Assembly: GCF_024584805.1 (NCBI RefSeq)
Contig: NZ_CP075715.1
Location: 1,414,001 to 1,478,000, forward strand
DNA from: Streptomyces sp. FIT100
Lineage (GTDB): Bacteria; Actinomycetota; Actinomycetes; Streptomycetales; Streptomycetaceae
Direction: 5' to 3'
Length of the DNA: 64,000 nucleotides
Shown: positions 1 through 8,152 of the stretch, one piece after another
Position numbering within the stretch: position 1 is the stretch's first letter
Layout: every line of letters starts with the position of its first letter
The notes under the pieces: model-generated
What the model was told of the DNA's origin: nothing
Databases searched by the model: none
The model's input: the letters and a program-made list of their open reading frames with translations, nothing else
Made by a program: the position numbers and the translations under genes

Positions 1-403
1 CCCGTATCAGCGAGGCGAGCCCGGCGGCGTCCCGCCCGAAGTACCGCAGCGCTCCCCGCACATCGACGAGCGCCCCGTCCGGCGGCACCGCCTCCACGAC
101 GGGCGTGAACGCCCCGGCGATCGCGAGCAGCCCCGCGTACGCGGCCCCGTCCGGTACGCCCCCGCCGGGCCTGCGGAACCGCAGGTACAGCACGGCGGCC
201 TCCGACGCGGCGGGCACGAGTGCCGCGGTGTGCGGCGCGGCAGACGGCGCGGTGTGCAGTTCGGTGGGCGGCGCGGTGCGCGGCTCGGTGGGCGGCTCGG
301 CGGACGCGGGGCCGGTCGCACCCGCGGCGTTGCGAACAACCCGGCTCGAGGGCCGCTTCGAGGGCCGCTTCGAGGGCCGCTTCGAGGGCCGCTTCGGTGT
401 CAT
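1..403 (-). CDS. imuB: ImuB-like Y-family polymerase homologue, N-terminal part (runs off the left edge)
   Basis: The reading frame opens with ATG at 403 and stays open to the window edge. That ATG overlaps the TGA of the upstream dnaE2 gene (ATGA, 4 bases), so the two are translationally coupled. After a low-complexity start (four KRPS units, then a Pro/Thr/Glu stretch) it reads VLYLRFRRPGG, LLAIAGAFTPVVEAVPP and GALVDVRGALRYFGRDAAGL, as in the palm region of actinobacterial Y-family-like proteins. In mycobacteria ImuB is a catalytically dead Y-family protein that brings DnaE2 to damaged DNA. Only about 134 codons are visible, so the catalytic residues cannot be judged; an active Pol IV-like protein is the alternative. 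Confidence 0.75.
   Translation of the reverse strand, partial: MTPKRPSKRPSKRPSKRPSSRVVRNAAGATGPASAEPPTEPRTAPPTELHTAPSAAPHTAALVPAASEAAVLYLRFRRPGGGVPDGAAYAGLLAIAGAFTPVVEAVPPDGALVDVRGALRYFGRDAAGLASLIR
347..394. repeat. 12-bp tandem repeat, four exact copies, inside the imuB start
   Basis: Four perfect head-to-tail copies of CGAGGGCCGCTT (plus strand) lie at 347-358, 359-370, 371-382 and 383-394. Read on the minus strand they encode KRPS four times, starting at residue 4 of ImuB. The period is a multiple of three, so a change in copy number would keep the frame. Confidence 0.9.
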
Positions 404-3400
404 CCCGCGCTCCCCGGGCTCTGGTGCCACAGCTTTCTCATGGACGCGGTCCCTTCGCCCGCCGGCTGGAGGTCCGCCCAGGGGTTCATCTCGTAGCCGG
501 TGGACATGCGGATACGGCGGTCGATGGGAGCGGCGGCGGCTTCACCGTTCTCCGGTGCCGCCAGGTGTTCGGCCACCGCGTCCAGACCGCCCGTGCGGCG
601 GATCTCGATCAGGTCGGCGAGGTTCCACGCCGCCGAGCCGACCACGCTGAGGCTGCGCGGTCCGCGGCGCTGGACGACGCCGCGGACCAGGAGCAGCCAG
701 GAGTGGAAGACGGTGTGCGCGCACGCCTCGTGGCTGTCGTCGAAGAAGGCCAGGTCGACCAGGCCCGTACCGTCGTCCAGGGTGGTGAAGATGACCCGGC
801 GGCCGGAGCGGATCGGCGGGGTCTGGGTGGCCGCCTTGGCGCCCGCGACCAGGACGGTCGCGCCGTGTTCGACGTCGCGCAGCCGCCGTGCGGGGATCGC
901 GCCGAGCTCGTCGAGGAAGGCGTGGTGGTCCGCCATCAGATGGCGGGACGCGTCCATGCCGAGGACACCCAGCTCGGCGCTGAGCCGTTCGGCCTCGTTG
1001 AGGTCGGGCAGGCCGACGGACGCGGTCCTGTGGCCGCCTCCCAGCGGGAGCTGTCCGCCGTGGGACGCAAGCCCCCGCTGCGTACGGTGCAGTTCGGCGA
1101 GGTGCAGCAGCAGGTCGCGGCGGTTGGCGCCGAACTCGTCCAGCGCGCCCACCTGTGCGAGCCGCTCCGCAACCGGCCGCCCCGGACGCGCCCGTTCCCA
1201 GAAGTCCAGCAGGGACGCGTACGGCTGTCCGCCCTCGATCCGCGCCGATTCCGCTTCGCTGATGCCGTGCACATCGGCGAGAGCAAGCCTTATGCCCCAC
1301 TCATCACCCTTTTCACCAGACACCAGTTCGATCCGATAGGCGACCGCCGAGCGGTTCACATCCAGCGGCAGCACCGGCACCCCCCGCCGCCGCGCGTCCG
1401 CCAGCAGCAGCCGCTTCGGGTACATCCCGGGGTCGTGCGTGAGCAGTCCCGCGTAGAAGGCCGCGGGGTGGTGCGCCTTGAGCCATGCCGACTGGTAGGT
1501 CGGCACGGCGAAGGCGACCGCGTGCGCCTTGCAGAAGCCGTACGAGCCGAACGCCTCGATGATCTCCCAGGCCCTGCCGATCACCTCCGCCGCATAACCG
1601 CGCTGCCCGGCCTGCCGGGCGAACCACGTCTTGATCCGCCCCTGCGACTCGGGGTCGGAGAGCCCGCGCCGCACCCGGTCGGCCTCGCCCCTCCCGCACC
1701 CGGTCATGATGTCCACCATCTCGATGATCTGCTCGTGGAAGACGACGACCCCGTACGTCTCCCCCAGCGGCCCGGCCAGATCCGGGTGCGGGAGGCGGAC
1801 CGGCGCCCGCCCGTGGCGGGCCTCGATGAACGGCCGGACCATGTCCGCCGCGACGGGCCCCGGCCGGAAGAGCGAGATGTCGACGACCAGATCGTGGAAG
1901 TCCGCGGGCTGGAGCCTGCCGACGAGATCGCGCTGGCCCGGCGACTCGATCTGGAAGCAGCCGAGCGTCTCGGCGGAGCGGATCAGCCGGTACGTCGCCG
2001 GGTCGCCCGGCGCCACCTGCTCCGGGTCGTCCAGGTCGATCCGCCTGCCGGTCGCCCGCCCGACCTCGGCGACGGCGTGCGCCATCGCGGACTGCATCCG
2101 CACGCCCAGTACGTCCAGTTTGAGCAGCCCGAGGTCCTCGACGTCGTCCTTGTCGAACTGCGACATCGGGAACCCCTCGCCGCTGGTGGGCATCACCGGC
2201 GTACGCCGCAGCAGCGAGGAGTCCGAGATGAGCACCCCGCACGGGTGCATGGCGACACCGCGCGGCAGCGCGTCCAGTCCCTCGACCAGTTCCCACAGCC
2301 TGCGGTGTCCGCCCTTCTCCTCGGCCACCTCGCGCAGTTCGGGCAGTTCCTCCATCGCCGCGCGGGCGTCGCGCGCACGGATGTGCGGGAACGCCTTGGC
2401 GAGCCGGTCGGTCTCGGCCGGGTCCATGCTGAGCGCGGCGCCCACGTCCCGGATGGCGTGCCGGACCCGGTAGGTCTCGGGCATGGCGACGGTCGCGACC
2501 CGCTCCTCGCCGAAGCGGTCGATGATCGCGCGGTAGACCTCCAGCCGGCGGGCGGACTCGACGTCGATGTCGATGTCGGGCAGCACGAAGCGCCGCCTGG
2601 AGAGGAAACGTTCCATCAGCAGATGCTGCTCGACCGGGTCGGCATGGGCGATGCCGAGCAGATGGTTCACCAGCGACCCGGCGCCGGAGCCGCGCGCGGC
2701 GACCCGGATGCCCATCCGCTTGATGTCGTCGACGACCTGGGCGACCGTCAGGAAGTAGGTGGCGTTGCCGTGGAAGCCGATGATGTCCAGCTCGGAGTGC
2801 ATCCGCTCCCAGTAGGCGCGGGCGCCGGGCCCCCGGTCGTAGCCGCGCAGCACCATCCCGGCGGCGGCGCGGGCGGCGAGGACGCGCTGCGCGGTGCGGC
2901 GGCCGGCGCCGACGAGATGCGGCTCGGGGTAGTAGGCGTACCTCATGCCCAGGTCGTCCTCGGGGTCGACGAGGCACTCGGCGGCGGTCTCCTCGGTGAC
3001 GGCGAGCAGCCGGTGGGCAGCGTCGCGCCGCCATCCGGCCGCCTCGGCGATCCGCTCGGCGGCGCGGTACATCCCGTCCGGGCCCTTGAGCCAGCGCTCT
3101 CCGCTGTCGAGCCCTTTGGACGGGTCGATCGGCACGAGCCGGCGCGCCGCGTCCAGGACGTCCGCGACCGGGCCCTGGCCGGGGTCGGCGTACCGCACGG
3201 CGTTGCTCAGCACCGCCCGTACGCCCTGCTCGGCGGCGAACCCGGCGGTGCGGGCGGCCAGCCGCAACGAGCCGGGGCCGGTGCCCGCGAGAGCGTGGTC
3301 CACGGCTTCGAGGCGCAGAGCGTCGCCGTACCGCTCCCGCCAGGGGGCGAGCAGCCGGGCGGCCCGGTCGGGGCGGCCTGCGGCCAGCGCCCGGCCCACC

Positions 3401-3867
3401 TCGGAGGCCGGGCCGAGCAGCACGGTGAGCCCGTCGGCGGTGCCCAGGGCGCCGTGGCCGACGGCAGGCCGGGCGGCATCGGCGGTGTGGGCGGCGGTGA
3501 CCAGCCGGCAGAGCTCCGCCCAGCCGGCCGCGCCGTCGCGGGCGAGGAAGGTGACCCGGGGCGCCGACTCGTCGATGAAGGCGCCGCCCCGCGCGGGTGT
3601 GCGGCGCCGCGCCGCGGCGGGCGCGGGCACATGCGCGGGCGCGGGCGTGTGCTCCCGTACGGCCAGCTCCGCCCCGAACAGCGGACGGACCCCGGCCGCC
3701 ACGCACGCCTTGGCGAAGCGGACAGCGCCTGCGACGGTGTCTCGGTCGGTCAGGGCCAGCGCGCCCATCCCCCGCTCGGCGGCGCGCTCGGCCAGCCGCT
3801 CCGGGTGCGAGGCTCCGTACCGCAGGGAGAACCCGGACACGGTGTGCAGATGCGTGAAGCCGGGCAC
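400..3867 (-). CDS. dnaE2: Error-prone DNA polymerase III alpha subunit DnaE2
   Basis: This encodes a 1155-residue C-family DNA polymerase for damage-tolerant, mutagenic synthesis. The start is taken as GTG at 3867 (VPGFTHLHTVSGFS), five bases after AGGAGG; the frame is open upstream but that stretch looks non-coding. It has an N-terminal PHP domain (HLHTVSGFSLRYGA), the polymerase palm motif PDIDIDVE with its catalytic aspartates, the GSYGFCKAHAVAFA fingers/HhH region, and a C-terminal OB fold (TVLVAGAKAATQTPPI). It stops soon after the OB fold, without the longer tail of replicative DnaE1, as is usual for DnaE2. It overlaps imuB by four bases, and a LexA-like box lies about 60 bp upstream. 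From memory the S. coelicolor counterpart is SCO1739. Confidence 0.93.
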   Translation of the reverse strand: MPGFTHLHTVSGFSLRYGASHPERLAERAAERGMGALALTDRDTVAGAVRFAKACVAAGVRPLFGAELAVREHTPAPAHVPAPAAARRRTPARGGAFIDESAPRVTFLARDGAAGWAELCRLVTAAHTADAARPAVGHGALGTADGLTVLLGPASEVGRALAAGRPDRAARLLAPWRERYGDALRLEAVDHALAGTGPGSLRLAARTAGFAAEQGVRAVLSNAVRYADPGQGPVADVLDAARRLVPIDPSKGLDSGERWLKGPDGMYRAAERIAEAAGWRRDAAHRLLAVTEETAAECLVDPEDDLGMRYAYYPEPHLVGAGRRTAQRVLAARAAAGMVLRGYDRGPGARAYWERMHSELDIIGFHGNATYFLTVAQVVDDIKRMGIRVAARGSGAGSLVNHLLGIAHADPVEQHLLMERFLSRRRFVLPDIDIDVESARRLEVYRAIIDRFGEERVATVAMPETYRVRHAIRDVGAALSMDPAETDRLAKAFPHIRARDARAAMEELPELREVAEEKGGHRRLWELVEGLDALPRGVAMHPCGVLISDSSLLRRTPVMPTSGEGFPMSQFDKDDVEDLGLLKLDVLGVRMQSAMAHAVAEVGRATGRRIDLDDPEQVAPGDPATYRLIRSAETLGCFQIESPGQRDLVGRLQPADFHDLVVDISLFRPGPVAADMVRPFIEARHGRAPVRLPHPDLAGPLGETYGVVVFHEQIIEMVDIMTGCGRGEADRVRRGLSDPESQGRIKTWFARQAGQRGYAAEVIGRAWEIIEAFGSYGFCKAHAVAFAVPTYQSAWLKAHHPAAFYAGLLTHDPGMYPKRLLLADARRRGVPVLPLDVNRSAVAYRIELVSGEKGDEWGIRLALADVHGISEAESARIEGGQPYASLLDFWERARPGRPVAERLAQVGALDEFGANRRDLLLHLAELHRTQRGLASHGGQLPLGGGHRTASVGLPDLNEAERLSAELGVLGMDASRHLMADHHAFLDELGAIPARRLRDVEHGATVLVAGAKAATQTPPIRSGRRVIFTTLDDGTGLVDLAFFDDSHEACAHTVFHSWLLLVRGVVQRRGPRSLSVVGSAAWNLADLIEIRRTGGLDAVAEHLAAPENGEAAAAPIDRRIRMSTGYEMNPWADLQPAGEGTASMRKLWHQSPGSAG

Positions 3868-3926
3868 CCGCACCTCCTGGATCCGTCCGTACTCACCGCC
3901 CCCTCGGTCTCCACCATAGACCAGTT

Positions 3927-3942
3927 TCGAACATTCGTACGA
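3927..3942. promoter_or_regulatory. Candidate LexA (SOS) box upstream of dnaE2
   Basis: The 16-mer TCGAACATTCGTACGA matches the actinobacterial SOS box TCGAAC-N4-GTTCGA at 11 of 12 fixed positions. It lies about 60 bp upstream of the dnaE2 start and before a TATGGT-like hexamer on the minus strand. DnaE2 and ImuB are SOS-induced in mycobacteria, so the site and the genes fit together. Binding is inferred. Confidence 0.7.
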
Positions 3943-4074
3943 CACATATGCGCCACTCGCCGCCGGGCGCCGCCCACCGGGGGAATGTCGGACCGGGTGC
4001 GTTGGGCGCGGGGCTGCCGGTGGTACGAGTCGGGGCACATGTGCGCACGGCCCGGCGGAGGGGTGTGGCGGGCG

Positions 4075-5277
4075 ATGCCGAACCAGTCCGAACAGCGACG
4101 GAGCCGGATCCGCGCGGCCCTGCGCGCGACGCGCGGCGCCGCCCCGAAAGCCCCCGGTCCGGGGTCCGGCCCCGGGTCCGGACCGGGTTCCGGACCGGGT
4201 TCCGGCCGCACGGAAGGCGAGCCGCCGGTCTCCCCGGCCCTGCGCGTCGCCGCCGCCTACTCCTGGCGGCTCCTGGTGGTCGGCACCGTCGTGTACGGCG
4301 TCTTCTCGGTGCTCGGACAGTTCCACGAGATCGCGGTGGCGGTCTTCCTCGGCCTCGTCGTCACCGCGCTGCTCCGCCCCGCGGCCGGTCTGCTCGCCCG
4401 CCGGCTGCCGCGCCCGCTCGCCGTCGCCGTCGCGCTGATCGGCAGCATCGCCGTCGTCCTCGGCATCCTGGCCCTGGTCGGCGAGACGGTGGCCGGGGAG
4501 CGGGCCGTGCTCCAGCAGGAGTTCGGCGACGGGATCGAGAGAATCGAACGCTGGCTGGAGCAGCCGCCGTTCCGGGTGAACCCGGAGGCGCTCACGGATC
4601 TCCAGTCACGGATCGGACGGTTCCTTTCCAGTCATCAGTCGACGCTGATCAGTACGGCCCTCAGCGGCGCCGGCCGGCTGGTGGAGGTGGTCACGACGAT
4701 GGCGCTGGCGCTGTTCTGCTCGGTCTTCTTCCTGCACTCGGGCGACCGGCAGTGGGGCTGGTTCTGCGCACAGCTTCCGCACTCCGCACAGGACCGGGTG
4801 GCGCTGGCGGGCCGGGCGGCCTGGCGGACGTTCACCGGATACACCCGCGGCATCGTGCTCGTGGCGGCGACCAACGCCGTACTGGTGGGCCTGGCGCTCT
4901 TCGCCCTCGGCGTGCCGCTGGCCGTGCCGCTCGCGCTGCTGGAGTTCTTCGCCGCCTTCGTCCCGCTGATCGGCTCGCCCATCGCGCTCGCGATCGCCGC
5001 GGTGGTGGCGCTCGCGTCCAAGGGCCCGGTCGTCGCGGCCGTCGTCATCGCGCTGATCGTGGTCATCGGCCAGATCGAGGGCCATCTGCTCCACCCGATC
5101 GTGATGAGCTGGGCGGTCCGGCTCCACCCGCTGGTGGTCGCGCTGTCGGTCGTCGGCGGGGCGATCGCGGCGGGGGTGATCGGCGCGGTGGTGGCCGTCC
5201 CGCTGGTCTCCGTCCTCTGGTCGGCCCACCAGGCCCTGCACCCGGGCCGTGCCGACGCCGGGCCCGCGGGGCCCTGA
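4075..5277 (+). CDS. AI-2E family membrane transporter
   Basis: This encodes a 400-residue integral membrane protein. About 70 basic, Ser/Gly/Pro-rich cytoplasmic residues, including a PGSG-type repeat, precede the first membrane segments (LLVVGTVVYGVFSVLG, IAVAVFLGLVVTALL). A soluble stretch follows, and then the C-terminal hydrophobic bundle (IVLVAATNAVLVGLALFALG, VPLALLEFFAAFVPLIGSPIALAIAAVVAL, VVIALIVVIGQIEGHLLHPIV). The G-Q-I-E-G-H-L-L-H-P stretch is typical of the family (YdgG/TqsA-like). Substrates of actinobacterial members are unknown, so the name does not imply autoinducer-2 transport. Start chosen at ATG 4075; a GTG nine bases upstream is an alternative. It is divergent from dnaE2. 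Confidence 0.85.
   Translation: MPNQSEQRRSRIRAALRATRGAAPKAPGPGSGPGSGPGSGPGSGRTEGEPPVSPALRVAAAYSWRLLVVGTVVYGVFSVLGQFHEIAVAVFLGLVVTALLRPAAGLLARRLPRPLAVAVALIGSIAVVLGILALVGETVAGERAVLQQEFGDGIERIERWLEQPPFRVNPEALTDLQSRIGRFLSSHQSTLISTALSGAGRLVEVVTTMALALFCSVFFLHSGDRQWGWFCAQLPHSAQDRVALAGRAAWRTFTGYTRGIVLVAATNAVLVGLALFALGVPLAVPLALLEFFAAFVPLIGSPIALAIAAVVALASKGPVVAAVVIALIVVIGQIEGHLLHPIVMSWAVRLHPLVVALSVVGGAIAAGVIGAVVAVPLVSVLWSAHQALHPGRADAGPAGP
4159..4206. repeat. 12-bp tandem repeat (about four copies) in the transporter N-terminus
   Basis: Four consecutive 12-mers (4159-4170, 4171-4182, 4183-4194, 4195-4206) are variants of CCGGGTTCCGGA. They encode a Gly-Ser-Gly-Pro repeat in the cytoplasmic N-terminal tail of the AI-2E protein. 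Confidence 0.85.
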
Positions 5278-5663
5278 CCTTGCCGCGGAGCCCGGTGGGT
5301 GGGCCGCTGCGCGGAGCCCTTCCCTACCCCGCCCCTTCCCGAACTGGGGGCAAGCCCCCAGACCCCGTACTACCTTCGGCCGTGTCCTCAAACGCCGGAC
5401 GGGCTGGAAAGCGGGGCGCAGCCCCGAAATCCAGCCTCGCCGGCGTATGAGGCGCGGGGTCCGGGGCGGAGCCCCGGTTACGGGAAGGGGCGGGGTGGGG
5501 TGGGGTGGGGAAAGAAGATCACCACCGCCCACCGGCCCCGCCCCCGCCCCTCCCCAGACAGGACGCAGGCTCACACGCCCAGGACGGCGCCCCGGCACGG
5601 GCAAGCCCTGTCATCCGAGGTCGACCGGGACACCACCGGCGGGGTGCGGGGGCGAAGGCCCCG
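5278..5663. repeat. Intergenic region with stacked hairpins of a common Streptomyces type
   Basis: No gene is seen here. The region holds several inverted repeats: CTGGGGG/CCCCCAG near 5345-5361; a long interrupted stem from 5386 to 5452 whose arms begin CCTCAAACGCCGG and end CCGGCGTATGAGG, with an inner GGGGC/GCCCC hairpin; and a CGGGGC/GCCCCG hairpin just after it. The CCTCAAACGCCGGACGGGCTG arm is, from memory, a motif repeated between many Streptomyces genes. It sits between two converging genes and could act as a bidirectional terminator. Confidence 0.7.
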
Positions 5664-6752
5664 TCAGCCGATCTGCGCGCCCAGCGTGGTCAGCGCCTCC
5701 GTCACCGGCTGGAAGAACGTCTCGCCGCCCGAGGTGCAGTCGCCGCTGCCGCCCGAGGTCAGCCCGATCGCGGAGCTGCCCGAGAAGAGCGAGCCGCCGC
5801 TGTCGCCGGGCTCGGCGCAGACGTCGGTCTGGACGAGGCCGTTGACGATCTGGCCGTTGCCGTAGTTCACGGTGGCGTCGAGGCCGGTGACCTGGCCGTC
5901 GTGCACCTGGGTGGTGGAGCCGCTGCGGGTCACCTGCATGCCCACCGTCGCCTCGGCGGCCCCGGTGATCTCCTGCGAGCTGCCGTCGTAAAGGTTCACG
6001 GCGCTCGGGTGGTCGGTGTCACCGGCGTACTTGACGAGCGCGAAGTCGTTCTCCGGGAACTGCGAGTCGACCATCGCGCCGATCGCGGGGCCGCCCGCGG
6101 ACTCGGACCACTCGCTACCGGTCTCGCCGCAGTGGCCGGCCGTGATGAAGTGCGGCTCGCCGTCCTTGACGACGTTGAAGCCGAGCGAACAGCGCCCGCC
6201 GCCGCTGTGGATGGCGTCACCGCCGGCGATGAAGGGCTTGAACTCCCCTGCGGTCTTCTTCAGTTCCGCCTTTTCGCCGAGCCCCTTCACGACCTCCTGG
6301 AGCTTCGTCCAGTCCGCGCCCTTGACCGTACGGTCGGCCGTGACGACGACCTTGTTGGTCACCGGGTCGGTGGCCCAGGACGTGCCGGGGATCGTCGCGC
6401 GGTCGGTCAGGGCCTCCCGTGCGGACACCAGTTCGGCCAGGGTGTTCTGGACGATTCTGGCCTTGCCGCCCGCCTCGCGCACGGCCTCCGCCGCTTCCTC
6501 GTCCACCACGTTCATCACGAGCGCCTTGGTCTGGGCGTCGTAGTACGCGCCTGCCGCGTCGCCGCCGAGGTCCTGGCCGAGCGTGGAGGCGAGGTTTCCG
6601 GCCGCCGTTGCCGTCAGCGTCCTGACGGTGAACTCGGGGGTTTCCTCACTGGCGTTCGCAGTCTGGAAGGTGACTCCAGCCGCAACGAGCGCGACGACGG
6701 CTCCGCCTGCCATCGTCGCGCGCTTCTTCGATATGCGTCGGTGCTTCAACAT
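5664..6752 (-). CDS. Secreted S1 (alpha-lytic/streptogrisin-type) serine protease
   Basis: A 362-residue preproenzyme. The start is ATG at 6752 (MLKHRRISKKR) after GGAGG with a 4-base gap. The signal peptide is basic, then hydrophobic (AGGAVVALVAAGVTFQTANA). A prodomain with the alpha-lytic pro-region pattern ends before the mature start near [19 protein letters not shown]. The catalytic triad is visible as TAGHC (His), ENDFALVKY (Asp) and EPGDSGGSLF (Ser). The C-terminus [21 protein letters not shown] is characteristic of streptogrisins. The prodomain folds the protease and is then cleaved off. A second family member lies at 18649-19548. Substrate preference cannot be assigned from sequence alone. 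Confidence 0.93.
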   Translation of the reverse strand: MLKHRRISKKRATMAGGAVVALVAAGVTFQTANASEETPEFTVRTLTATAAGNLASTLGQDLGGDAAGAYYDAQTKALVMNVVDEEAAEAVREAGGKARIVQNTLAELVSAREALTDRATIPGTSWATDPVTNKVVVTADRTVKGADWTKLQEVVKGLGEKAELKKTAGEFKPFIAGGDAIHSGGGRCSLGFNVVKDGEPHFITAGHCGETGSEWSESAGGPAIGAMVDSQFPENDFALVKYAGDTDHPSAVNLYDGSSQEITGAAEATVGMQVTRSGSTTQVHDGQVTGLDATVNYGNGQIVNGLVQTDVCAEPGDSGGSLFSGSSAIGLTSGGSGDCTSGGETFFQPVTEALTTLGAQIG

Positions 6753-7115
6753 CAACCTCCTGTGGGGGCCGCGTACGGCCAAGTGGGGTGGCCGCACGCG
6801 GAGGATGGGGCCGCCCACTATTCCGAGACCCGCCGGTAGCACACAAGGCCGACTTCAGGACGCGCACACGACCGTACGCATGCGCCCCCTCTTCGTTCAC
6901 AACCCCCCGGTAACCACCCACGGTTCCGTTTGCGAACACCCGTTGCGACCGAGGGGTGGGCGAGGCGTGAGGACTAGCCCTGTCCGGATTTCGCTACTCA
7001 GGAGCGCTCCGTACTCTCCCGTTGATGGGTAATCATCTGAAGGGCGGGGAATGCCAGGACAGTATTGCTGCATACGGCACATACAAAGCGGCACACATGG
7101 TGAAGGAGGCGTGGG
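6753..7115. other. Divergent intergenic region, protease / hydrolase
   Basis: It holds the start-proximal regions of both the protease (minus) and the hydrolase (plus). No ORF with family similarity was seen on either strand, and no operator could be assigned with confidence. Confidence 0.5.
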
Positions 7116-8003
7116 TTGCGACGTCGGGTGCGCGCGTCGGACGGGCGGCATCTGACGGTGGAGCGCCTCGGGGATCCGCGGGGCAGGCCCGTGTTCCTGC
7201 TGCACGGCACCCCGGGCAGCAGGCTCGGCCCGGCCCCGCGCGGCATGGTGCTGTACCAGCGCGGGATGCAGCTGATCGCGTACGACCGCCCCGGCTACGG
7301 CGGTTCGGACCGGCTGGCCGGCCGCAGTGTCGCCGATGTCGCCGATGACGTACGGGCGATCGCCGATGCCCTGGGGCTCGACCGCTTCGCCGTGGTGGGC
7401 CGCTCGGGCGGCGCGCCGCACGCCCTGGCCTGTGCCGCGCTGCTGCCCGACCGGGTGACCAGGGCCGCCGCGCTCGTGACCCTGGCGCCGCGGGATGCGG
7501 ACGGCCTCGACTGGTTCGAGGGGATGGCCGCGTCCAACGTCCTGGAGTACACGAGGGCCACCGCCGACCCGGACGGGCTCACCGCGCGGTTCATCAGCCG
7601 CTCCGACGAGATCCGACGCGATCCGGTCAGGCTCCTCGACGATCTGCGCCGCGAGCTGACCGACTCCGACCGGATGGTCGTCTCGGACGCCGGCGTACGG
7701 GCGATGCTGCTGCGCAACTACCAGGAGGCGCTGCGGACATCGGCGTACGGCTGGATCGACGACGCGCTCGCCTTCTGCAGTCCGTGGGGGTTCGATCCGG
7801 CCGGAATCAAGGCGCCGGTGCTGCTGTGGCACGGTGAGAAGGACGTCTTCTCACCGGTCGGGCACTCGCGGTGGCTGGCGGAGCGGATCCCGGGGGCGAC
7901 GGCCGTACTGGAACCGGCCGCCGCCCACTTCGACGCGCTGCACGCGCTGCCGCGCATCCTGACGTGGCTCCTTGACGACCACCCCGGTCGGCCTGGCGAG
8001 TGA
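7116..8003 (+). CDS. Alpha/beta-fold hydrolase
   Basis: A 295-residue cytoplasmic alpha/beta hydrolase with no signal peptide. The start is TTG at 7116, well spaced after AAGGAGG. Visible motifs are the oxyanion loop LLHGTPGSRLG, the nucleophile elbow VVGRSGGAPHAL (Ser), the acid HGEKDVFSP (Asp) and the final His in AAAHFDALH. The YDRPGYGGSD segment is typical of the proline-iminopeptidase/haloalkane-dehalogenase-like group. The substrate is unknown. It converges on fxsT, 149 bp away, and is probably unrelated to that operon. Confidence 0.85.
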   Translation: MRRRVRASDGRHLTVERLGDPRGRPVFLLHGTPGSRLGPAPRGMVLYQRGMQLIAYDRPGYGGSDRLAGRSVADVADDVRAIADALGLDRFAVVGRSGGAPHALACAALLPDRVTRAAALVTLAPRDADGLDWFEGMAASNVLEYTRATADPDGLTARFISRSDEIRRDPVRLLDDLRRELTDSDRMVVSDAGVRAMLLRNYQEALRTSAYGWIDDALAFCSPWGFDPAGIKAPVLLWHGEKDVFSPVGHSRWLAERIPGATAVLEPAAAHFDALHALPRILTWLLDDHPGRPGE

Positions 8004-8152
8004 GCCGAAGGGGCGCGTGGCCCGCGGCCGGTGGCCGCTTGTCGAGCACAGTGAAAGGGAGAACGCGCGGAGGTCCCGAGGAACGAGGGACCGAGCACGA
8101 TCGACCGTCGACGCACGCTGAAGCGCCCCGGAGGTGAACCGAGCCACAATAA

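Noticed and set aside
7..339. Minus-strand 110-codon frame at the left edge
   Set aside because: Arg/Pro/Ser-rich composition; the neighbouring frame reads as ImuB and is coupled to dnaE2.
220..4074. Very long plus-strand open frame upstream of the AI-2E gene
   Set aside because: It is antisense to dnaE2; the protein-like sequence and motifs are on the minus strand, and the plus frame is open only because of high GC.
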